Assembly (NCBI GenBank): GCA_963855995.1
Contig: OY979730.1
Location: forward strand, 5,219,341 to 5,283,340
From: Muricea muricata
Lineage: Eukaryota; Cnidaria; Anthozoa; Malacalcyonacea; Plexauridae
Direction of reading: 5' to 3'
DNA: 64,000 bases
The notes under the pieces were generated by a model that was not told where the DNA came from, did not search any database, and was given only the letters and a program-made list of their open reading frames with translations. The position numbers and the translations under genes are program-made. Shown here piece after piece: positions 38,401 to 50,500 of this stretch (its first letter is position 1; each line of letters opens with the position of its first letter).

Positions 38401-39033
38401 TATCAGCAAATGCAAGAACGCTTGCCAATTTAAAAATGATTGGTGAAATAAATAAATGGATTAATAAATTCTTCAACTAAAGTCTTTATCATGTTTAAAA
38501 TAGGAACAAGTTTACGAAACTATTGCGGATGTTCATCCTATGAATTGCGACAATGTCAACTCAAATGCAATTGAATCTGATAACTCATCCTCTACAGTCA
38601 GAGAAATACCAACTGGTGTAGGCGAGATTTCTAGAAACACAAGGCAGGCTAAGAACGATATAGGACACGCAACGCCAATACCAGCTTACGGCACTGGATA
38701 TGTTACACCACTTCCAGAAGATGACCCTGCGTATTTAATTTCGACCATTCAACAACAGGTACAACATGAAACACCAGCCCCAGATGGAACCTATGAAGTA
38801 CCTGCTTTATCTGAAGAAATTTCTGGTTACACTGAACTTGACCCGGAAAATTTAAAGATAGAAATACTGGGGATGATAACACCTATCAGCAATTACTGAA
38901 GCAAGAACAACATGATGTCGAGTCGTTCAAAATCACCAAATCGAAGGAAAATTTGTCAGATTACCAGGAATTGGATCAATTCAAACGTGAAGCAGAGCAC
39001 GGTAATGTTTACCAAAAACTCGTGAAAACCTGA
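35413..39033 (+). pseudogene. FN3-type receptor with a multi-tyrosine cytoplasmic tail, 3' half (damaged)
   Basis: Exons 35413-35662, 35970-36033, 37024-about 37100, about 37169-37310, 37352-37411, about 37796-38000 and 38504-39033. The first is a fibronectin type III domain (LSVSWKAPDERF, then LTYTINNLGPSAKYFVTLSA). Next come an IEIRKGAAE segment, an FVIGDGNEYNSEKANYVNQP segment like the last juxtamembrane domain of receptor phosphatases, then an Asn/Ser/Thr-rich stalk (NISINSTKSPTSAS), a hydrophobic stretch and KYKRRNE. The tail has five YxxL/I motifs: YETI, YTEL, YQQL, YQEL and YQKL. Breaks: a frame change in the FN3 exon near 35510 (exon length is not a multiple of three), another near 37255, an apparently shortened membrane segment near 37890, and a frame change at a T run near 38851. 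A single-pass receptor that signals through SH2 partners is the likely ancestral form. Present function is doubtful. Exon borders at 37.0-37.3 and 37.8 kb are uncertain. Confidence 0.6.
36068..36868. repeat. Palindromic dispersed repeat in a receptor intron
   Basis: The left half starts AAGGGCGTTGGTCTTAAAAT and the right half ends in an imperfect complement. Both carry the GCATGAAACAATAAGCCGATCGGCC-like block, a GCTGATTCAGCA block and CATAGCTCA/TGAGCTA motifs in opposite orientation. The block at 12745-13492 is a related single half. It lies between the second and third recognised exons of the damaged receptor. Confidence 0.7.
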
Positions 39034-39631
39034 ACTGGCTGAATACTAATGTGTGAACCTTGTACATGCAAGCTTCCTGATCATTTATATGGACTGCCTC
39101 AATAGATTAGTTTTACTGTGTAGTGAATTTATGTGAAGTAGAAATAAGATAAAACATTGATAATGCTTTTTCCAGAAATTCCCATACCTGTTATCAGTGC
39201 AGAGTAGAATTGTTTGTAAAGGATCATATATTTGTTGTAATGTCGTAGTACTCGATGGCAAACATGTCTTACTCTCGAGCGGGAATTCGATTCCTACTGC
39301 AGGAGTCATATATTTAAGGAAATTTTCAGTTTCCGGCTTGAACTTCGACATGTGTATGATTTTCACTCGAGATTAGAAATTCTCCAACATCGAGCGAAGT
39401 GCTACGAAAACGTAATTATAAAGTTCATCTAGCATATAACCAGCTTGTTTGACCTAAATGTATATTGGCTTTGTTACTCATAGAACATGTTCGAAAGGTA
39501 TGAATGAAAAACGAAGTATAAAGTGGTTAAAATATTTGTGTTGTGCAAACTTCAGCGTAGTTTGTAAACAAGCATAGTACATGAAACAGTGACATTCGTC
39601 AAAATCCTTTTCCGGCTAATAATTTCAGCAA

Positions 39632-39740
39632 ATATAAAATGAATGTAATTCCGAATAAGGTGTGCAATATACAGTTTAATTCAAACTTGTGTATAATTAA
39701 TATGCACTCCTTATTCGGAATTACACTCATTTTACATTCG
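39632..39740. repeat. Short foldback element
   Basis: AAAATGAATGTAATTCCGAATAAGG and its near-complement pair over about 35 bases around a 40-base centre. Confidence 0.8.
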
Positions 39741-39871
39741 TCAAACTTGTCTTTTAAATTTTAAATTCATATACACCCTGCACAAAAAATTGTTGTGAAG
39801 GCTCGTTGTCGAGCTGTTGCGTCTTAAAAATTAAAAACAAGAAGAATTTAGTGTAAACAAAAAACAACAAA

Positions 39872-39980
39872 ATGCAGAGTATCAGAGCATGCGCATTAAA
39901 AGCGGGATGCGAATGCTGCAGAGCCATATCTTCTCGCTACTTCAGCGCTATGTCGGGCTCCAGGCTTAAAATAATAACAG
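39872..39980 (+). CDS. Possible first exon with a mitochondrial-type presequence
   Basis: An ATG opens 36 codons (MQSIRACALKAG...SSRYFSAM) and ends at an ACAG/GTACAA donor, phase 1. The peptide is Arg- and Ser-rich with no acidic residue after the first Met for 10 positions, and it carries RYFS, like a mitochondrial import signal. No following exon was identified, and the frame also stays open past the donor to 40240. A chance open frame is possible. Confidence 0.25.
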
Positions 39981-40491
39981 GTACAATTTCTATTTTGAGC
40001 TCAGTCGACGATATATTAAAGGATAATCGAAACACACTAACACGACTTTTTTATATTTTCACAGTCATTGGAATTGGTATTACAAAGTTCATAAACTCCC
40101 ATTTCTTTTCCTTGACAGAGCGGTGTTTCAAAAAAGAGTTTCCATTATATATATTCCTGCCCAAGATTCTATACTCTGTCGTTCCGCTCCTAAACTCCAT
40201 GAATCCTCGGTCACCTGAGATCTCGTTCAATCAAGATTGAGTATATTGCCTTGCTTATAGACGTACCACATATCAACTGTGTCGCAAAATGAAATTTAGT
40301 GGGAAATATTAGCACAAAAGCGATGTCTGACCTAAACCGAGAGAGGTCATACCCCGTCTGTCTAGGCCCAATCTCAACGGTCTCTTAAGGTCGCGTAAAG
40401 TTATCTTAATAAAAGCAAAAAAAAAATCCGTTGCTGGCAAAGATACTAAGTATAAATATCAGTTCCTTGTATATAATTGCATGGTGAATAT

Positions 40492-40595
40492 CAAATTAAA
40501 ATATAATTTTGTGGAAACACCACGTAATTTTATTATCGCAGAGCTTTCGATTTACGTGCATGGTGTTTCCGCAAAATTATATTTATAATTTAATT
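40492..40595. repeat. Short foldback element
   Basis: AAATATAATTTTGTGGAAACACC and its near-complement GGTGTTTCCGCAAAATTATATTT pair, with inner arms CACGTAA and TTACGTG. Confidence 0.85.
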
Positions 40596-40722
40596 ATGTA
40601 AATATCCTCTTACTTTCTTCGAGAGGAACTAGTTCCGCCCTATAGGTACTTAGTAGCGATGTCAGCTAGTCAATTTGGTCACGCATATGCAAATATTTTC
40701 GTCTTTATAGCACCATTGCAAC

Positions 40723-41120
40723 GATTGACTTGAAATGAATAATGTAATGTTAAATAAAGTTTGCATAGCATGACCCAATTTTCGGGCTGGCTTTGCCACT
40801 GTTACTGGAGTTGACAGAAAAGTCGAAAATCATCTTGATAAATACAACACGTCTGCTAAGGCCAATATTTTGTCAACACAATATGTTGATGGCTTCGTGT
40901 TAGAAAGTGACGTTTTGCTTTCTTTTTCGTTCTTTGGAGGATGTTTTATTGGCTACGACAAACACTCGAATGTTGGCACCATGTTTAACTCAATTTCCAT
41001 GTTTCTCTCATTTTTACTCTTTCTCACTGAACGTCATCAATTGCAAAACAAGAATCCAATAGCATTTAATTGAAATAGATACCAAATAATAGAACATTGA
41101 CATTGTTATATAACACGGAT
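40723..41120 (+). repeat. 398-bp inverted repeat, left arm
   Basis: This arm, from GATTGACTTGAAATGAATAA to TATATAACACGGAT, recurs as an exact-length reverse complement at 41710-42107. I found one mismatch over 398 bases (G/A in TAAAGTTTGC). A 67-codon open frame in each arm is the same sequence and has no known family. It could be the long terminal inverted repeat of an element or a recent inverted duplication. The 589-bp spacer holds a signal-peptide exon. Confidence 0.95.
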
Positions 41121-41547
41121 AAATAAAACTTTACTCTTTCAAATATAGGGTGTCCGTGAATCGAGTTTATAGCCTTTTGTACCTCCAAGGAAGCAGCCAA
41201 CCTCACATGTAGATCGAAAGCATTTTGACGATAACGGGCGTGACATGAAGATGTTTTCTTTGAAAAAGTGTCCGGCAGGTTTACTGCCCACCAAGCATAC
41301 CGACAAAGTGTTGTGGCTGTGCTCAGTGATTTAAAATGCACATCAGAATTTCCAAGTATGGTTTTAATTTATGGTCGACCGAAGACCACTTGAAATGATA
41401 AACGTTGCATTTGAATGAAGTGGGGTTAAGATATTCACTTTGGTTTCTGTTGCACTAAAACGCGGAAGTATATACAAAGGCCAGGAGGACACGATAAAAC
41501 TCTGGTTATTTCGCATTTGCTCGATCAGTTTGGAAAACAAATCCAGC

Positions 41548-44500
41548 ATGTCGTCGCTATTATATCTCTGGTTACTCATGTATGGAGTGACATTCTTACT
41601 CAAAGGTAGGTTCCGCATACTGTAGCGGCGCCAGCGCGATAAGTGAGGGGGACATATTCATATATTCGTGTTCTGCACAATTAATTTCTTTTGAAGTCGA
41701 TTCGATTTCATCCGTGTTATATAACAATGTCAATGTTCTATTATTTGGTATCTATTTCAATTAAATGCTATTGGATTCTTGTTTTGCAATTGATGACGTT
41801 CAGTGAGAAAGAGTAAAAATGAGAGAAACATGGAAATTGAGTTAAACATGGTGCCAACATTCGAGTGTTTGTCGTAGCCAATAAAACATCCTCCAAAGAA
41901 CGAAAAAGAAAGCAAAACGTCACTTTCTAACACGAAGCCATCAACATATTGTGTTGACAAAATATTGGCCTTAGCAGACGTGTTGTATTTATCAAGATGA
42001 TTTTCGACTTTTCTGTCAACTCCAGTAACAGTGGCAAAGCCAGCCCGAAAATTGGGTCATGCTATGCAAATTTTATTTAACATTACATTATTCATTTCAA
42101 GTCAATCAGTGGCGCTGGCGCCGCCACTGTCCGCATATATATTAGGCCTGTTTTAATCCAGTTCTCCACTTGCGACTGTTTTCGGGCGAAGCGACTTTTT
42201 CCCTTAGTCTTTGAGCTTTAAGCTGACGTCAGGTGAAACCAATTATGTTTGCGCCGGCTTTAAGCCTGCTTCTCGCGAGCGACACAAGCATGAGCAAAAT
42301 AACAAAGTGTAACTTTTCTTCATGGGTTTACAAAGGCAAAGCAGAAAAATTTTTCTTTTGAATTTCCTTTTGTTCTACTAGAGCTTATGGTCGTAGTCTT
42401 ATAAAGCCTGGTTTTTACTAGCGATATAAGCACAATTATAGCACAAACTGTAAGAAGAGACAAATGCTTTAATATTTGTCCTATACTGGAGTCTGTTCAC
42501 ATATTCATTCACATACGTGAGAAGGAGAAGATCCCCGATTCTTACGACGAGTGTAAACAAGGCTTGAAACTACGAGCATAAGCATGGTAGAACAAAAGCA
42601 AATTTAATGAAAATTCTTTCTTTAAAATCCTCAGAGCAATATTAACTCTTTGTTTTCTTGCTTACATGTTTTTAATTTGTTTTGTCTCTTGCTTGTGTTT
42701 ATGTCGTTAGTCGTCCTTAACCAATTAGACGACGCAACTCGTTTGATTCTCAGTTTATCGAATTAATATGAAAATTTCTTTTTGTCGTATGTTTGACATC
42801 CAAATGGATCCGAGATAACATTTTGAACCAGAATGTTATGAAACATGTATTTATTTCTGTTTTAATATTCATTGTGTCACTCAAATTCATGTGAATGTTA
42901 AATGTTTGTACAGCTAACGGAACAGGCGTCCAAATGTCTTATTGTTAGATTGATTAATGTATACATTTCACAATCTCCTACGTCATTCAACCTAAATGTA
43001 TCCACCTGTATTAGTGCCTAGTGATCAGTCTTGGATAGGGATCGTATGGAACTCCTACTTTCCCGTACCAGCTCATTGTATTGTTAATTATTTGAAATAA
43101 AGACTTAAAAGTAAATTGTATTCACTCATTTGAGCATTCACTGATTAGAAGATCTCGCTTGGTTTCGAGGCCTTCGCGCAAAAGCTGAGTTGATCCCCAG
43201 AAGGCCTCGTAACATTGGTGGAGGATGCGGGCAGAATACAGATGCTGAATGCTGAAATAAGTAAAACAACAAGAAATTGTTCCCATTGATGAAAATATAA
43301 ATAATGTATCCGATAAAAACTATTACACGAAAGAAAAAGTCGAAATCGTGTCAAGAGAGAGATAGAAAAAGAATGTCCATGTTCATTGAAAGAAAGAAGA
43401 GACAAAAACTAGAAGACAAAAACAGTGCAAGTAATAAAATAAATGTCCCCGAATGTATAAATGTCGAAGAAAGTAAAACGAAGAAATACGAAGAGCTTAT
43501 TAAGCAGTACCAGAGAATCGACGAGTTAGAACTAGAACTGTTTAAAAAGTCGAAATATTTAAGATATGTTATGAATCACTATGAAGAAGAGTGTTGTTCA
43601 ATGTCAATAGAAATCAAGAAAGAAAAGCGGCTGAAAATTAAACTTATGAATAAGATGTGTTGTTATTAAAGATTTGCTCGAGGAAAGAATGAATCTCTGC
43701 AAACCAAGCGATCAGTCAAGTAAATTCAAGAACGAAAATGATTTAAAAGGAGCTATAATATAAAGAAAAAATTATTTATCGCTTCCTTCAATTAGCACTA
43801 CATCCGGCAGATATCTTGTGGCGACGAGCTCCGTTTTCTGTGCTTCTACTTTACGCAATAACAATATTAGACTCATTTTGGAATAATTATGGCAGTGTGC
43901 GTATTGCGCAACACACACGCCGGTTTATTGATTTTGTAATAAATGAGTTAATAACTAACATAACAAATCATTAACGAAATTAATTGATTAACAGTTAACA
44001 CAGAAAAGGTGGGGGTACTAACAACGCCCACGATTTAAAACTATACTAGCTTAATATACAGTAGCATAATGTTGCGTTACGAAGAAAACGGGGAGGAGGG
44101 AGGGTTAGAATTCAGTCGATGAAAAGATGAACCTTGCACAGCCAAAGCCAAAGGCAGAATGAGCTCAGAACAGTTCTGCCTGACGTATAAGGACCACTCC
44201 TCTCCGTTTCCCGCGCTTTACATTCACGTGATCATAAAGTTATTGGGACTTTGACCTATATGTTCTAATTATATTACCTAACTAACATATTTCTGTCCCC
44301 TAAGGGCAGGACCGGAAGCAATAAAATCTTTATTGGTATGCCAATAATTCCTTTATCGCTTCCTTCAATTAGCACTACATCCGGCAGATATCTTGTGGCG
44401 ACGAGCTCCGTTTTCTGTGCTTCTACTTTACGCAATAACAATATTAGACTCATTTTGGAATAATTATGGCAGTGTGCGTATTGCGCAACACACACGCCGG

Positions 44501-47500
44501 TTTATTGATTTTGTAATAAATGAGTTAATAACTAACATAACAAATCATTAACGAAATTAATTGATTAACAGTTAACACAGAAAAGGTGGGGGTACTAACA
44601 ACGCCACAAGTCTCCTTGGGTAGAGGAGACACCCCACCCCGTCGTCACAAGAGACCGCCAGATGAACTATAATATTAACTATGCACGCAAGTAAAAAAGA
44701 ATAACGAAAATCAACGCGGACAACCTCGCTCATCTTGTTTAGCTTATTAGATAATGTTTATGGCAGCCTAGAACAGTTCGTGCCCCTGCGTTGAACTGTC
44801 AAGAAGCCATGATGAACAATTCTAGAGTTCTGTTAGCCTTGCCCCTGCGTCAGCGTCACAGAACCTTAGAAAGGAACTTGAGGTGAATGGCAATGATGCT
44901 AATAAAAGTAGAGAACTGCAAGGTTTTACCGCGACCATTTTAGAAAGCCGAGCTTAGCAAACAAAATTGTATGATGCAACCAACATCAATCCCAAGCAGA
45001 ATTACAGCCTATGTTGCAACAATGCTTGTACGCAGGCCTGGACTCCGGATATATTTACGGAAAGCGTCGGATTTCCAACGACCTAATAGGCGAATTTGAG
45101 CGTCGGAGAAGCCGTTTTCCGCTGCAAGGGTCGCTGCACCAATGCGAAAACTGTGCCCTTTATACTTGGCAGGATCCAAGCCACAAGTACGAAAAATTAA
45201 TGCTAGGTAATCAGTAAAAATTTGGCGCGAGACAGCGCGACCATCCTCTGCGCAAAAAAGAGGACCATTAGAAAAACCCCGACGTGAAAGATAGGCAAGC
45301 AAACTCTGCACTAGGCATACGTCAGAACGCCAGTTTAAAGTTATAGATACAGCACGCTGGTTGTAAGAGTGCTTAAAATTTTTGAATGTCAGTTTAAAGC
45401 CGACTATTTTGCCTGAATTGTCAAGCAGTCGACCAACTTGATCCAGCTGCAGCACGGCAGATGACCTAGGACAGTAAGTAATTTCTCGAACGCGTAAAAA
45501 CCCGAAAAATGCTGTTGTACACATTGCTGTAAACAAATACCTACGATAGTCACTCCCACAGATAGTTGGAGTCTGTTGCAAAATGGAGCGAAGGATAGGA
45601 AGGGTTATGGGCATTCGAGTGTATAAACGCGACCCAAGTTTACCATAACCCTTCAACATTTCAATCACCCAAAAAACCTTTGTGGGATCATGCACCCCGG
45701 CAAGGCGATGACTATAACCCAGTGCAGAAATATAAGTGTTGGCCGTCGAAGCTGCGTAATTACCCTGAAACATGTAAGCGATAAACAAGCCTAAATTTGA
45801 GGGCGAAATGGGCAAATGAACCAACGCGGAATGAAAAACAGTATAGGCAAACTGGGTATAGAGTTTCCAGGCCCGGCGATATGTAGGGATGGATGATGGC
45901 TGCAAACTAGACTGAATTAATTTAGATGTTATAACTGCCAATTGTGTGGTAGTAGCGGAATCGGGATGGCTGTCGGCATGGATTGTACACCCACTGGAGC
46001 TAGCTGCCTGAACCTGGAAACCTGTAACCGAGACAAAGAATCTGCTAACACGTTCTTGACACCAGGAACATGCCGAGCCCGAAATAAAATATTGAAACTC
46101 AAGCAAGCCAGCACCAGCCGGCGCACAAACACCATAACAGTCGCATCGCGAGAAGTAGCTTATTTATAATATCCACCAATGCCGCATTATCCGTGAAAAA
46201 CGTAATGCGTTGGTTACGCATTGCGTCCCCAAATAACAGAACACTAAGCCCGATCGGGTAAAATTCTAAAATTGTGATATTAAATTTCTTCCAGTCATCA
46301 GGCCACGCGCCAAAAAACCACTTTGAACCAAATATGCCCCCGTAGCCTAGACTACCGGCGGCGTCCGTGTATAAGTTTAAACTAAGCGAATCATTCCATG
46401 CATCATTAAGAAAAAACGAGCGGCCATAGAAATCATCTAAAAAGGATTGCCAAAGTGCGAGATCTGCTTTTGATGATTTATTTAGACGTATGAAATGGTG
46501 AGGGGATTTGACACCTCTCGTTAAATCAATTAGGCGACGCAAGAAAGCCCGGCCTGGGACAACTACTGAGCATGCAAAATTTAATAAGCCAACTAGTGAC
46601 TGAATTTCCCGCAAAGTAACTTTCTTGCGCCTAAGAAAAGTTGAGACTAGTGTTTTGCATTTCTCAGTTTTGTCCGGAGGTAAACGGGCCTCCATGCGTA
46701 AAGTGTCTAATTCAATCCCAGCAAACGCAAGGACATTCTCTGGGCCGACCGTTTTCTCCGGCGCCATTGGGACGCCTAGGTAAGCGCAAAGTGACAAGAA
46801 ACGATCAAGGTTAATGCGACACTGGTGAAAAGTAGGCGCGGCCATAAGATAATCATCAAGAATGTGGATTAAATGCGGCATAGACAAATGTTTTTTGGCA
46901 ACCCATTCGATAGCAGTGCTAAATATCTCGAAAGTGCGACACGATGACGCACATCCCATTGGCATAACCCGGTCATAATAATATTTCCCTTGCCAAAAAA
47001 TTCCCAAGAGGTCGTAATCTCTGGGCAGAATAGGAATAATGCGAAAAGCACTTTTGATATCGGTTTTAGCCAGAAAACAACCTTGTCCTAATTGTTTAAT
47101 CATAGTAACCGCGTCATCAACGCGAGCGTACTGAACAGATGTATCGTCAGTGGAAATACCGTCATTTACGGACGCCCCACTAGGAAATGACAAGTGATGA
47201 ATTAAGCGATATTCCCCAGGAGCTTTTTTAGGTACGACCCCTAAAGGTGACACACGAAAATTAGGAAGAGGTGGGCTATCGAAAGGCCCAGCAAGGCGAC
47301 TGACCGCTAATTCTTTCGAGATTTTAGCACTAACTATCTCAGGATTTTGTTGTGCGGAAATAAGGTTGTTTGCAAAAAATGAAATACGATCTCCCCGAAA
47401 ATGGAGAGGAAAGCCAAATTTAAAGCCAGTAGACAAAATATAAGTCAATGCCGAATCATATCCACACAATAATGGGAGCAATTTTTCAATTTGAACCGGA

Positions 47501-50500
47501 GTTGGTAGGGCGTGATTTGGCAACAGTTGGGGCTGGTTTAAGAGTGGACTGTGGGGAACGAAAATTACACCTTAGCGCAGGGTGAACAACACCACATTTA
47601 AAACATTGATGCTTGAAATTACAGCCTGAGCAATCAATTCCCCGGTGAAATTTACGACAAAAACCCTTGGGAATCAAGGATCCGACAGAAGACGAATTGT
47701 GGCGCATAGGCGTTTGGGCCTTGGAAACACGCGCATTATGAAAATTTTGTGCCCTGATCCATAGTTCCCAATGTGTGGACCCCCAAGGAAATTCAGTAGG
47801 TTTAGATTGGCGCAAGAGACGAAATTGCGTGTCATAAAAACGCCAATCCGCCCCGCGTGCCGCCAAATCGCGCACAACTTCGCTATATTTCATAAGCGCT
47901 GGTGCATCTATTGGAAATTTTGCAGTATAAACTCCAACGAAAATCTGAAAAGCCGAAGTCCATGCATCAATGTTGGGCACGGCTTTCGGCTTTTGTGACG
48001 GTTCAATGGACAAAGTGGGCAACGATGAACCGTGTGGTGAGCTCAAAGACAAATGATACCGGGTATCACCTGCCCCGGAGCTAAGTAAAACGCCAAAATC
48101 AATAAATTCGTGAGCCCAAATTTTAGTTTTAATTTTGGGGCTCACGTTAGCATCAATCGGTACATTAACAGAATCGAAAGTAGGTAATGCAGGTTGCGAT
48201 GATGGAGAGACTTGAATAAAATTTGCCTCGCCTGTAACATTATGTAAAACAGAAGCTACTGGCGCAGGTACAGTCGCCTGCGACAGTGCGCTACCTGACT
48301 CTACAATAGGCATTTCCACCAACTCTGTCGCTGCTGATGAACCTGACGGCGGCGGAGCAGAAGGACCAGTTCCTTGGATGGTCGCTAGAACAGCCTCTGA
48401 CACGGCGGAGACAATGCGCTGGAACGTGGCATCGTTCAACGAACCAGAAGGATTATGCGCACCTTCAGCTGAAGTGGTGGCGGTTGGACCTTCTTCAACA
48501 GAGGAGACAACACTGGCTGCTTGTCGCTGCGTCGTAGTCATTGAAGGAGTTCTTCGCCGGGACGATTGACGACGTGACCCCGTTGGTTGCGCTCGTCGCT
48601 GAATTCTAGTGCTTGGACGAGTAGCAGGCATGCTGAAAGAAAAAACTAAAGAACGAGACAGGGAGACGTAGCATTGCACGCGAGTAGATGGAAAGACACG
48701 CGGCAACGACTGTAATTAAATGTAAAATAACCGTACGCAGATTTATGCATGTACGGAGAAAACAAGATGCCCGCCATCAGTGTAGTAGAGAATAGAATAA
48801 CAGACCCCCACAAAGTGAGTCACATAAAAAACAGCAGAATAATCATGGCATACAGCGAAGGTAGCCGCAATTGATTATTCATCTAAATGCTGCATATAAA
48901 GTAATATATAAGGGCGATCTGATAACAACATGCCGCACTATCCCACAATATATTGATATCAACTGTGGGCATCTGAAAACAATAAATTGCTCTATCCCAC
49001 TTAGACATGCATTTTTTCGCACACAGGAACAACTAGTCATATATAATGAATACGATACAGTATGATTATGACATGTGTGTTGCATATGACGCAAACGGCA
49101 CAAGTATTGATGGACAAGCCCTGTGGGATAAAATTATATATAACCAGCCCTATTCATGAATGTCCTGACTGTGTCGAAAAAACCCAATGTTGATACCGCA
49201 ACGTGGGCATCTGAAAACAGTCATGTTGATCTAGCCCATACAACATAAAACGTGCATGTGGTACATATAGATTAACACATAGGCGGGAATGCCAATAATA
49301 GTATATATGAAGTACCACGAATATAAACGTGATGGGACGCACGTAAAATTATAGGGTATGACCTAATCACAGCATGCTGAGAGCTTTTAAAATAGCTCCA
49401 CGATAGCTTCTGTATAAACAATACTGTCCCTGTGCATTACAGTGTACCCCGTCTAAGGACAACAAAGTGCGATCTGAGCGATAAAATTCTTTATGCTCCC
49501 ATAAAAATATATTTTGCTGGTCAGCAAGGATAACTGACAAATATTGGCGCAAAACTGCGGCTTTGGCGTTAAAATCGCAATCGGGAGACCAAGTGTGGGG
49601 AATGTTACGGTTTACGACTTGACACACCCCAACAACACGAACTTTATATTGATCGCGAAGTACTTTTGCTAGGTCGTCAATTTTAGAACCCACAACCTCG
49701 GGGCGAAGAGTAGAGAGATCGTTTGTACCTAACTCTAGAATTACGATATCTGGTTTATATTTTAGAACCAAAGATAAATCATATGCATGTATTTTGTCGA
49801 CCGTGCGGCCGCCTGTACCATACAAAGAAATATGCCCCGATTCAGGTAAATGAAAATTAGGGGCAGCACGTGCATCAAAACGCGCAGCCAAATCGTCCTT
49901 AAGACGACGAACAAAGGAATGACCCAAAATTAGAATATTCGGTACAGACATTGACATGACTAGTACAAGAAGAAAAGAAAGGATAATTACCTTATCGAAA
50001 TGTAGAATTCAGTCGATGAAAAGATGAACCTTGCACAGCCAAAGCCAAAGGCAGAATGAGCTCAGAACAGTTCTGCCTGACGTATAAGGACCACTCCTCT
50101 CCGTTTCCCGCGCTTTACATTCACGTGATCATAAAGTTATTGGGACTTTGACCTATATGTTCTAATTATATTACCTAACTAACATATTTCTGTCCCCTAA
50201 GGGCAGGACCGGAAGCAATAAAATCTTTATTGGTATGCCAATAATTCCTTTAGTTTTTGTATCAAGCCGGGAGGCTTGAATCCACGAAGGGAGGAATGTT
50301 ATGAAACATGTATTTATTTCTGTTTTAATATTCATTGTGTCTCTCAAATTCATGTGAATGTTAAATGTTTGTACAGCTAACGGAACAGGCGTCCAAATGT
50401 CTTATTGTTAGATTAATTAATGTACATTTCACAATCTCCTACGTCATTCAACCTAAATATATCCACCTGTATTAGTGCCTAGTGATCAGTCTTGGATAGG

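Larger units (their letters stand above)
43779..50252 (-). mobile_element. Full-length Ngaro-type tyrosine-recombinase retrotransposon
   Basis: On the minus strand the order is: a 250-bp repeat (50252-50003), SGNH hydrolase, gag, RT/RNase H, tyrosine recombinase, then three further 250-bp blocks. Block 44605-44356 is repeated at 44028-43779, and block 44355-44106 repeats the left terminal repeat at 50252-50003. This A1 - genes - B1 A2 B2 arrangement of split direct repeats is diagnostic of Ngaro-like elements, which replicate through a circle integrated by a YR. A spacer of 77 bp separates A2 and B2. Repeats look nearly identical, so the insertion is young. It lies in reverse orientation inside the LTR element. 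No target duplication is seen, as expected for YR integration; TTTA or TTA is shared at the junctions. Confidence 0.9.

Noticed and set aside
40870..41960. Identical 67-codon open frames on opposite strands
   Set aside because: They are the same sequence in the two arms of the inverted repeat; no domain or splice support for a protein was found.
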